From assembly GCA_964423675.1 (NCBI GenBank), contig CAYRFP010000043.1, positions 1-19,569 of the forward strand: a stretch of DNA of 19,569 nucleotides, given 5' to 3'. The position numbers and the translations under genes are program-made. Shown one piece after another: positions 13,626 to 19,569 of this stretch. The notes beneath the pieces were generated by a model. The model searched no databases, had not been told where the DNA came from, and was given only the letters and a program-made list of their open reading frames with translations. The stretch comes from RUG563 sp964423675 (lineage in GTDB: Bacteria > Bacillota > Clostridia > Christensenellales > Aristaeellaceae). The stretch's first letter is position 1; each line of letters opens with the position of its first letter.

Positions 13626-14177
13626 ATGATTCCCCAAGCCCTTGTCGACGCCCTCTGGGCAGCCTTTGATGCCGAATGCACGGCGTATATGAAATACACG
13701 CTTTTCGCCGCTGCCGCCCGCCGGGAGGGATACCAGGAAATTGCCGCCGCGCTGGCACAAACCGCCGTGAACGAGCAGGCGCATGCCCGAGCCTGGCTGA
13801 CGGCTGTCGGCGCTTATCCGGACGGAAAAACCTCCGGCGATACCCTGAAAAATCTGCTGGACGCCGCCGAGACCGAGCACCGGGAATGGGCAGAGGATTA
13901 TAAGCGCTGCGCGGAGCAGGCGCGTCAGGCAGGCGATGCGGGCCTGGCCGCAAAATTTGACCAGGTGGCCGCTATCGAGGCCTCCCATGAAAAGCGTTTC
14001 CGCGCCCTGGCGCAGCAATTGCAGGAAGGCACACTGCTGGCCGCCCCCGGCCAGCCTCAGACCGTCTGGGTCTGCCGCAATTGTGGCCATGTGCATCTGG
14101 GGGATCAGCCTCCGGAAATCTGCCCGGTCTGCGAGCATCCAAAGGGCTTCTTTCAGCGCTCGCCCGTCCGCGAATAA
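13626..14177 (+). CDS. rbr: Rubrerythrin
   Basis: The 183-residue protein has a ferritin-like four-helix diiron domain (1-135) with ligands Glu17, Glu50/His53 (NEQAH), Glu82 or Glu84 (AETEH) and Glu118/His121 (IEASH). A C-terminal rubredoxin-like zinc-ribbon domain (about 145-178) binds one iron through CRNCGHVH (Cys150, Cys153) and CPVCEHP (Cys166, Cys169). Rubrerythrins are cytosolic NAD(P)H-dependent peroxide reductases that protect anaerobes from H2O2. ATG 13626 follows AAAGGAGG with 7-nt spacing. A hairpin (13564-13591; GCCCG/CGGGC with inner AAAG/CTTT) sits between prfA and this gene without a U-tract. It is followed by its own terminator. Confidence 0.93.
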   Translation: MIPQALVDALWAAFDAECTAYMKYTLFAAAARREGYQEIAAALAQTAVNEQAHARAWLTAVGAYPDGKTSGDTLKNLLDAAETEHREWAEDYKRCAEQARQAGDAGLAAKFDQVAAIEASHEKRFRALAQQLQEGTLLAAPGQPQTVWVCRNCGHVHLGDQPPEICPVCEHPKGFFQRSPVRE

Positions 14178-14213
14178 GCTTTTCCCGCGCCGTTTGACTA
14201 AGGAAAGCTCTGC

Positions 14214-14244
14214 AAAGGCGTTTCGTATGGAAGCGCCTTTTTTT
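14214..14244 (+). terminator. Rubrerythrin terminator
   Basis: AAAGGCG (14214-14220) pairs with CGCCTTT (14234-14240), inner TTC/GAA extends the stem, and a T-run continues to 14244. Confidence 0.9.
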
Positions 14245-14280
14245 CGTCATTTTTTCTTGCTTTTTCTTGGAAAATAGGGG

Positions 14281-14309
14281 TTTACACCAAGCGAAATTCA
14301 TTATATAAT
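14281..14309 (+). promoter_or_regulatory. yajC promoter
   Basis: TTTACA (14281-14286), a 17-nt spacer and TATAAT (14304-14309) lie 39 nt before the start codon. Confidence 0.85.
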
Positions 14310-14348
14310 AAATGATGTTACATATGGATTGAAAGGCGGTTTCTTGGT

Positions 14349-14741
14349 ATGCTTATGAACTGGTTGCTTGGCATTTCCTCGGCAATTGCTGAAACGGCGG
14401 ACGCCGTCGGCACCGGCGAAGCTGCTGCGGAAGAGGTTTCTGCGGTTGCTTCCATCATCTCTCTGGTGTTCCCGCTGTTGCTGATGGGTCTGGTGTTCTA
14501 TTTCATGTTGATCCGTCCCCAGCGCAAGAAGGACAAGAAGGTCAAGGAAATGCTGGACGCCCTTAAACCCGGCGACCGGATTACCACCATCGGCGGCATT
14601 TACGGCACCATCACCAGTATCAAGGAAGATACCATCACCCTGGCTATCGGTCAGCAGCGGACGGAAATGGTAGTGGCTCGCTGGGCCATCCGGTCTGTTG
14701 AGCAGGTGACGGTGGAAAATGATGGCGAGGTGCTGGCCTGA
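14349..14741 (+). CDS. yajC: Preprotein translocase subunit YajC
   Basis: The 130-residue protein has a single membrane helix (about 34-54) followed at once by the family signature FYFMLIRPQRKKDKK (50-64) and a small soluble domain (LKPGDRITTIGGIYGTITSI, 72-91). YajC associates with SecDF as an accessory part of the Sec translocon. The N-terminal extension (about 12-33, Ala/Glu-rich) is longer than in compact homologues. ATG 14349 follows AAAGGCGG with 9-nt spacing; an in-frame ATG two codons later is an alternative. No secD or secF is adjacent. The stop codon is immediately followed by the manganese riboswitch, so read-through transcripts would meet that switch. Confidence 0.92.
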   Translation: MLMNWLLGISSAIAETADAVGTGEAAAEEVSAVASIISLVFPLLLMGLVFYFMLIRPQRKKDKKVKEMLDALKPGDRITTIGGIYGTITSIKEDTITLAIGQQRTEMVVARWAIRSVEQVTVENDGEVLA

Positions 14742-14860
14742 TTCAGGGGGGCATAAACGCCTGGTTTCGGGCATAGCCTGTGGGGGAGTAGTTGGCGGCG
14801 AAGGCCGCGGCAATATCAACATACTGATTCATTCTGGTATTGCCTGAAACAGCAAGACCC
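14742..14860 (+). promoter_or_regulatory. yybP-ykoY-type manganese riboswitch aptamer
   Basis: The stretch between yajC and mntP contains the conserved blocks of the yybP-ykoY aptamer in order: GGGGGAGTAG (14782-14791), the variable helix GCGGC/GCCGC (14796-14808), TCAACATACTG (14816-14826) and GCAAGACCC (14852-14860). TTCAGG (14742-14747) can pair with CCTGAA (14843-14848) as the closing helix. This aptamer binds Mn2+ and, in many bacteria, turns on mntP. A terminator directly follows, so control is probably by antitermination. The match is from memory of the consensus and has not been scored. Confidence 0.85.
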
Positions 14861-14901
14861 ACGGAGCGGCGTATTATTTACGTTGCTCCGGGGTCTTTTT
14901 T
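14856..14901 (+). terminator. Riboswitch-controlled terminator before mntP
   Basis: GACCC plus GGAGC (14856-14867) pair with GCTCC plus GGGTC (14885-14895), with GCGT/ACGT capping pairs possible, then TTTTTT. The left arm overlaps the 3' end of the aptamer, as expected for a transcriptional switch. Confidence 0.85.
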
Positions 14902-14923
14902 GTTCGAAAGGAAGGAAGAAACG

Positions 14924-15478
14924 ATGACACTATTGGATCTTTTGCTGCTGGCGTTGGGACTATCGATGGATGCGTTTGCGGTGTCCATCTGCAAGGGACT
15001 GGCGCTGCGGAAAACCACGCTGAAAAACGCAGGCGTGGTTGGGCTGTGGTTCGGTGGCTTTCAGGCGCTGATGCCCCTGATTGGATACCTGATCGGCACG
15101 CAGTTTGCCGGGAGCATTGAAGCCTATTCCCGCTATATCGCCTTTGCGCTGCTGGCGCTGATTGGGCTGAACATGATCCGGGAGGCCCGGGGCGAAAGCG
15201 AAGCAGACGAAGCAGACGGCGCGCTCTCTGCAAAAGCCATGTTTCCCATGGCCGTGGCCACCAGCATCGATGCGCTGGCTGTGGGCGTGACCTTCGCCAT
15301 GCAGGGCACGTTCGGGGGCATCGGCGTTTCGGTCAGCGTAATTGGCGTGACCACCTGCGTGCTATCCATGCTGGGCGTGAAGACAGGCAGCGTGTTCGGC
15401 GCAAAGTATGAGAAAAAGGCGCAGTTGCTAGGCGGCGTGATTTTGATTCTTCTGGGCCTAAAAATGCTTCTTGCCTGA
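14924..15478 (+). CDS. mntP: Manganese efflux pump MntP
   Basis: The 184-residue membrane protein has the MntP/LysE-like layout of two related three-helix halves, each with an acidic signature: LGLSMDAFAVS (11-21; Asp16) and ATSIDALAVGVTF (112-124; Asp116). Six hydrophobic segments are visible (about 3-24, 36-56, 68-88, 106-126, 131-152, 166-183) with a short acidic loop ESEADEADGA (91-100). It exports Mn2+ across the plasma membrane and protects against manganese overload. ATG 14924 follows AAAGGAAGGAAG; an ORF extension to 14840 would start inside the riboswitch and is rejected. Its regulation by the upstream Mn2+ riboswitch supports the identity strongly. Confidence 0.95.
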   Translation: MTLLDLLLLALGLSMDAFAVSICKGLALRKTTLKNAGVVGLWFGGFQALMPLIGYLIGTQFAGSIEAYSRYIAFALLALIGLNMIREARGESEADEADGALSAKAMFPMAVATSIDALAVGVTFAMQGTFGGIGVSVSVIGVTTCVLSMLGVKTGSVFGAKYEKKAQLLGGVILILLGLKMLLA

Positions 15479-15493
15479 CACAGCTAAAGAAAA

Positions 15494-15538
15494 AACACGG
15501 GAGTGCGCTGCATGCAGCGTCTTCTCCCGCGTTTTTTT
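15494..15538. terminator. Bidirectional terminator between mntP and purA
   Basis: CGGGAG (15498-15503) pairs with CTCCCG (15524-15529), extended by AAC/GTT, with T-runs on both strands outside the stem. The loop contains a perfect 14-nt palindrome CGCTGCATGCAGCG (15506-15519), so the whole element is a two-tiered hairpin. It serves converging mntP and purA. Confidence 0.85.
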
Positions 15539-15557
15539 GTGCGCTTCTTTTGCGCAA

Positions 15558-16838
15558 TTATTTATTCCGATAAATGATTTCTTCCCGCTTGGGGCCGTTG
15601 GACAGCATCGTCAGCGGGCAATCGATTTCCTTTTCAATAAATTCCACATACCGGCGGCAGTTTTCTGGCAGCTCAGCGTATTCGGTAATCCCGCGAATAT
15701 CCTGCTTCCAGCCAGGAAGGGACACATAAACCGGCTTGGCCTTTTCCACCAGCGGCGTTACCGGGAACTCCGTCACTTGCTGGCCATCGATTTCATACGC
15801 CACGCAGACCTTGATCTCGTCCAGATAGCCTAGCACATCCAGGTTCGTCATCACGCAGTCCGTAGCGCCCTGCATCATGCAGCCATACCGGGTCGCCACT
15901 GCGTCAAACCAGCCAACCCGCCGGGGCCGGCCCGTCTTGGCGCCGTATTCGCCTGCGTCGCCGCCCCGCTTGCGCAGTTCCTCCGCCTCTTCGCCGAACA
16001 GCTCCGTGGTAAACGGGCCCGCGCCCACGCAGGAGGAATACGCTTTCGTTACGGCGATCACCTGCTCATACGCCGTGGGCGGCAGCCCTGCACCCACCGT
16101 GCCAAAGCCCGCCAGGGGCGAGGAGGAGGTGGTGAAGGGGAAGATGCCATGATCGGGATCCCGCAGGGTGCCCAGCTGGCCTTCCAGCAAAATCCGCTTG
16201 CCTTCCTTCACGGCCTTATGCAGATACTGCGCCACATCGCAGACCATGGGCTTGATCTGATTGGCCAGGGCAAAATACTTTTCCGTCAGCGCGTCCACAT
16301 CCATAAGCGGCTTGTGATACAGATTTTCCAGCATGGCGTTCTTCAGCAGGGAAGCATTGCGCAGCCGAGAGCGGAGCAGCTCTTTATCCAGCATCTGGCA
16401 AAGCTGAAGCCCGATCTTCATATATTTATCCCCGTAGAAAGGCGCAATGCCAGACTTGGTGGAACCGAAGCTGGCCTTGCCCAGCCGCTCTTCCTCATAG
16501 CAGTCAAACGCCACATGATAATCCATCAGCACCTGCACCCGATCGGAAATCAGCAGCTTCGGGGCGGGAACTCCCTTTTCTTCCAGCGTTTTGAGTTCTG
16601 CCAGCAGCGCTTCAATATCCAGCGCCACGCCCGGCCCGATCACGTTGACCACATGCCCGTGGCAAACGCCAGAGGGCAGCAGATGCAGAGCAAACTTGCC
16701 ATAGCCGTTAATAATGGTGTGGCCCGCGTTCGCACCGCCCTGAAACCGTACCACGATGTCGCTGTTTTCCGCCAGCATATCGGTAATCTTGCCCTTGCCT
16801 TCGTCGCCCCAGTTGGCGCCTACGATTGCCCGTACCAT
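15558..16838 (-). CDS. purA: Adenylosuccinate synthetase
   Basis: The 426-residue protein matches PurA in length and signatures: GTP-binding GANWGDEGKGK (7-17), GGANAGHT (34-41, catalytic His40), the GSTKSGIAP block and KTGRPRRVGWFD near the C-terminal half. It joins IMP and aspartate with GTP to make adenylosuccinate, the first committed step to AMP. GANW instead of the common GAQW, and GSTKSGIAP instead of TTxRGIGP, are variations. I chose ATG 16838, with GGAGG 7 nt upstream, over an in-frame ATG at 16904. It lies 125 bp after dapL on the same strand; a gap hairpin (GGAAAGAC/GTCTTTCC, 16917-16955) lacks a U-tract and no clear promoter is seen, so co-transcription with dapL is plausible. Confidence 0.95.
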   Translation of the reverse strand: MVRAIVGANWGDEGKGKITDMLAENSDIVVRFQGGANAGHTIINGYGKFALHLLPSGVCHGHVVNVIGPGVALDIEALLAELKTLEEKGVPAPKLLISDRVQVLMDYHVAFDCYEEERLGKASFGSTKSGIAPFYGDKYMKIGLQLCQMLDKELLRSRLRNASLLKNAMLENLYHKPLMDVDALTEKYFALANQIKPMVCDVAQYLHKAVKEGKRILLEGQLGTLRDPDHGIFPFTTSSSPLAGFGTVGAGLPPTAYEQVIAVTKAYSSCVGAGPFTTELFGEEAEELRKRGGDAGEYGAKTGRPRRVGWFDAVATRYGCMMQGATDCVMTNLDVLGYLDEIKVCVAYEIDGQQVTEFPVTPLVEKAKPVYVSLPGWKQDIRGITEYAELPENCRRYVEFIEKEIDCPLTMLSNGPKREEIIYRNK

Positions 16839-16963
16839 ATTTTTTCCTCCTGTATATTTAAGAAATAATCCTGGGATAGCGATGTTAACCCAGCCTCCGT
16901 CCAAGCAGCAATTTCAGGAAAGACGAGGAGACATACCGGGGTCAGCAGTCTTTCCAGGGCTAT

Positions 16964-18175
16964 TTACCCCAGCGCCTGCTTCATGCGCTCCACGGCTTCC
17001 CGGGTGCTTTCCCGAGAGCCAAAGGCCGTCAGCCGGAAATAGCCCGCGCCGGAAGGGCCGAAGCCTTCCCCCGGCGTACCCACCACCTGTGCCTTATGCA
17101 GCAGATGATCGAAGAAATCCCAGCCGCTCATGCCCGCCGGCGCTTGCATCCAGATATATGGCGCATTCACGCCGCCATAAACCGATACGCCGCTGGCCAG
17201 CAACTCTTCCCGGATGAAGCGCGCGTTTTCCATATAATAAGCAATGGTCGCGCAAACCTGCTTCTGCCCTTCCGCAGAATAGACCGCTGCCGCCGCGCAC
17301 TGCACCGGATAGGACACTCCGTTAAACTTGGTGGCCTGCCGCCGCGCCCACAGCGCGTTCAGGGAAGCACCTCCAAATTGCAGCGTCCTGGGAATCACCG
17401 TGAATGCGCAACGCACTCCGGTGAATCCCGCCGTCTTAGAAAAAGAGCCGCATTCAATGGCGCATTCCCGTGCCCCCGGCAATTCGAAAATACTCCGGGG
17501 CACGTCCGGCTCCGTCACGAAGCCCCGATACGCCGCATCGTAGATAATCAATGCTTCATTTGCCCGGGCGTAATCCACAAAAGCTTGCAGCTGCGCACGG
17601 GTCAAAACCGTGCCAGTGGGGTTATTGGGATAGCACAGGTAAATCACGTCCACCGGCTCTTCTGGAAGCGGCGGAACAAACCCGTTTTCCGCCACGCAGG
17701 GTAGATAACACAGCCGGCTCCAGCGCCCCGCCGCATAATCGCCCAGCCGCCCGGCCATGGCATTGGAATCCACATAGACCGGATACACCGGATCCGTCAC
17801 CGCAATCCGCGCTTCCGGAGCCAGCAGCTCCTGCAAATTTCCCACATCGCTTTTCGCCCCGTCGGAGACAAAAATTTCGTCCCGGGCCAGGGAAACGTCC
17901 AGGGGCGCATATTCGCCCTGGCGGATGGCATCGATCAAAAAATCATAGCCAAAGTCCGGCCCATAGCCATGAAAGCCTTCCGCCGTTGCCATGCCCTGCG
18001 CTGCCTGCGCGAAGGCGGAGGCCACGGCAGGGGCCAGCGGCAGCGTCACATCGCCAATGCCCAGCCGCAAAAGCCGCGCCTGAGGATGGGCCGCTTCATA
18101 GGCGCACACTCGCTTGTTGATTTCCGCAAACAAATATCCCGCAGGCAACCTGGAAAGCGCAGCATTGATTTTCAT
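16964..18175 (-). CDS. dapL: LL-diaminopimelate aminotransferase
   Basis: The 403-residue PLP enzyme of fold type I fits DapL in length and motifs: GIGDVTLPL (39-47), GYGPDFGY (70-77), YPNNPTGTV (182-190), YDAAY (212-216) and the PLP lysine in SFSKTAGFTGVR (244-255; Lys247). It converts tetrahydrodipicolinate directly to LL-diaminopimelate using glutamate, bypassing the succinyl and acetyl branches. ATG 18175 follows CGGAGGG with 5-nt spacing; extension to 18247 lacks a ribosome site. The gene upstream, dapF, handles the next step, so the pair forms a meso-DAP module for lysine and peptidoglycan. Confidence 0.94.
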   Translation of the reverse strand: MKINAALSRLPAGYLFAEINKRVCAYEAAHPQARLLRLGIGDVTLPLAPAVASAFAQAAQGMATAEGFHGYGPDFGYDFLIDAIRQGEYAPLDVSLARDEIFVSDGAKSDVGNLQELLAPEARIAVTDPVYPVYVDSNAMAGRLGDYAAGRWSRLCYLPCVAENGFVPPLPEEPVDVIYLCYPNNPTGTVLTRAQLQAFVDYARANEALIIYDAAYRGFVTEPDVPRSIFELPGARECAIECGSFSKTAGFTGVRCAFTVIPRTLQFGGASLNALWARRQATKFNGVSYPVQCAAAAVYSAEGQKQVCATIAYYMENARFIREELLASGVSVYGGVNAPYIWMQAPAGMSGWDFFDHLLHKAQVVGTPGEGFGPSGAGYFRLTAFGSRESTREAVERMKQALG

Positions 18176-18265
18176 GGCGACCCTCCGCTTCAATCCGCAG
18201 GGCCGCTCAACACGGCCCCCAGAAAAAATGCACACGCCCACACCCATGCCGGGGCAGAACGCCTG

Positions 18266-19102
18266 TTAATTGCCCAGCCATTCTCCATCATAAACGAAAG
18301 CGGCGGGCCCGGTCTGATAAACATGGTTATCCTCGGCGCTCCAATGCAGATCCAGATTGCCCCCGGTCAGCTTCATTTGCACGGTTCGATCGCTGAGCCC
18401 AGTCAGCACCGCCGCCACAAGCGCCGCGGAGGCCCCGGTTCCGCAGGCCAGAGTTTCCCCCGCGCCCCGCTCCCAGACCCGCATTTGCAGCACGTTCCGG
18501 TCGATCACCCGCACAAACTCCACGTTCGTCCGCCGGGGAAACAGAGGATGATGCTCGATCATGGGACCCAGCATGGGCAGATCGATCACCTCCGGATCCC
18601 GAACGAAAATCACCGCATGGGGATTGCCCATGTTCACGCAGGTAACAAACCAGGTTTGCCCCATCATTTGTAGCCGATGCCTTAGCACCAGTTCGCCCGG
18701 CAAATCCACCGGAATCAGCCGGGGGTTCAATTCCGGGGTACCCATATCTGCCCGGATCTTAGCCACCTTGCCATTTTCCACCGTCAGCCACAGCTGCTTC
18801 ATGCCGCCCTTGGTAGCGATGGTCAGTTCGGTTTTATCGGTAAGCCCCCGCTCATAAACATATTTGCCAATGCAGCGAATCGCGTTTCCGCACATTTCTG
18901 CTTCGCTTCCATCGGCGTTAAAAATGCGCATACCGAAATCCGCGCCTTTGGCCGGCTCGATGAGCACCAGCCCATCCGCGCCTGCGCCGAAATGGGGACG
19001 GCTCATCACCAGCGCCAGCCGGGATGGGTCATGCACCACTTCTTCCAGGCAATTCACATACAGGTAATCGTTGCCGATTCCATGCATTTTGGTAAACCGC
19101 AT
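18266..19102 (-). CDS. dapF: Diaminopimelate epimerase
   Basis: The 278-residue protein has both halves of the DapF fold, each with its catalytic cysteine: ADGSEAEMCGNAIRC (Cys71) and GAGETLACGTGA (Cys220). It starts with the typical MRFTKMHGIGNDY. DapF interconverts LL- and meso-diaminopimelate without cofactor. ATG 19102 follows AAAGGGAGG with 8-nt spacing. dapL begins 90 bp downstream; that gap has a GGGCCG/CGGCCC hairpin (near 18200) without a U-tract, so the two are probably one transcript. Confidence 0.95.
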   Translation of the reverse strand: MRFTKMHGIGNDYLYVNCLEEVVHDPSRLALVMSRPHFGAGADGLVLIEPAKGADFGMRIFNADGSEAEMCGNAIRCIGKYVYERGLTDKTELTIATKGGMKQLWLTVENGKVAKIRADMGTPELNPRLIPVDLPGELVLRHRLQMMGQTWFVTCVNMGNPHAVIFVRDPEVIDLPMLGPMIEHHPLFPRRTNVEFVRVIDRNVLQMRVWERGAGETLACGTGASAALVAAVLTGLSDRTVQMKLTGGNLDLHWSAEDNHVYQTGPAAFVYDGEWLGN

Positions 19103-19198
19103 CGCCGCAGCCTCCCTTTGGATGATGCTTCTTATGTATGTTGCGCCCGCGAAAAGAGTTCCATGCCTGTTTTCGCCGCGCGTCCGCGTTTTTCTTTT

Positions 19199-19569
19199 TT
19201 ACATCCGCTCCGGCGCGTCCACGCCGATCAGATACAGTCCAGTTTTAATCACCTGCTGGCTGGCCCGGGTCAACGCGATGCGGGCAGCGGTAACGGCGGG
19301 ATCATCATCCAGGATCCGATGCTCATAATAGAATTTGTTATACGCCTTGGCGATTTCCGTAGTGGCGCGGGTGACCATGGAGGGCTCGTTCTTTTCGCAG
19401 GCCTCGTCCACCGCCTCGGGGAAGCGGGAAAGCAGCCGCAGCAGGGCCTGGCTTTCGTCATCGGTCAGGGCACTGTAATCGGGCGCGGGCAGATTTTCCG
19501 GCGCCTTGCGCAGAACGGAGCAGCACCGGGCATGGGTATACTGCACATAGGGGCCGGTCTCGCCGTCAA
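19199..19569 (-). CDS. argS: Arginyl-tRNA synthetase, C-terminal part (truncated by window edge)
   Basis: The reading frame enters from the right edge and ends at TAA 19201-19199. The visible 122 or so residues begin DGETGPYVQYTHARCCSVLR, the class I ArgRS block, and continue through the C-terminal anticodon-binding helical domain (DALR-type; ATTEIAKAYNKFYYEHRIL and the final TGLYLIGVDAPERM). The N-terminal catalytic portion lies outside the window. The enzyme charges tRNA(Arg) with arginine. It precedes dapF by 96 bp on the same strand; no strong terminator or promoter is visible in that gap. Confidence 0.95.
   Translation of the reverse strand, partial: DGETGPYVQYTHARCCSVLRKAPENLPAPDYSALTDDESQALLRLLSRFPEAVDEACEKNEPSMVTRATTEIAKAYNKFYYEHRILDDDPAVTAARIALTRASQQVIKTGLYLIGVDAPERM

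Noticed and set aside
16149..16868. Plus-strand open frame of 239 codons opposite purA
   Set aside because: Antisense shadow of purA, no ribosome site and no recognisable motif.
19103..19198. Promoter or terminator between argS and dapF
   Set aside because: A CATACAT sequence resembles a sporulation sigma -10 box but has no matching -35; the GC-rich repeats do not form a stem with a U-run.

Overview
The window looks like chromosomal core sequence from an anaerobic, fairly GC-rich member of the Bacillota (class Clostridia, probably an uncultured gut-type lineage). This rests on the gene set: TmcAL, a two-subunit Fe-S fumarase, a one-piece rubrerythrin, the rpmE-DUF1385-prmC-prfA neighbourhood, the DapL route to meso-diaminopimelate, strong GGAGG ribosome sites and clean TTGACA/TATAAT promoters with 17-nt spacers. 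I cannot name a genus. There are no rRNA or tRNA genes, CRISPR arrays or recognisable transposases.

Layout: 1-203 holds a truncated leftward promoter and the mgtE terminator. mgtE (-, 204-1568) has a 220-nt leader with a 25-codon upstream ORF and mutually exclusive pairing options. tmcAL, fumA and fumB (+, 1945-4566) follow as a tight cluster. Next is an envelope group on +: a lipoprotein (4741-5553), a two-domain polysaccharide deacetylase (5660-6991) and a small membrane-anchored, degenerate M23 protein (7107-7649), with hairpin terminators after each. A CBS/CorC-type membrane protein (-, 7706-9031) is divergent from rpmE (+, 9265-9462).

The translation block is rpmE, yqhQ (DUF1385), prmC and prfA (9265-13557). 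It is interrupted between prmC and prfA by an A+T-richer nitrilase-superfamily gene preceded by about 290 bp of inverted-repeat-rich non-coding DNA, the clearest sign of transfer in the window. Rubrerythrin (13626-14177), yajC (14349-14741) and mntP (14924-15478) follow on +. mntP is preceded by a yybP-ykoY-type manganese riboswitch and terminator. The right end is a minus-strand run argS (partial), dapF, dapL, purA, ending at a terminator shared with mntP.

Functionally the region combines metal homeostasis (Mg2+ uptake, Mn2+ efflux, a possible CorC-type ion protein, zinc-type L31), translation (L31, RF1, its methylase, ArgRS, tRNA acetylation), cell-wall precursor supply (DapF, DapL) and cell-envelope maintenance (deacetylase, M23, YajC). 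No obviously new multi-gene system is visible. The best leads are regulatory RNAs: the mgtE uORF leader, the 5'-terminal hairpin of rpmE, the loop-complementary hairpin before yqhQ, and the structured stretch before the transferred nitrilase gene.
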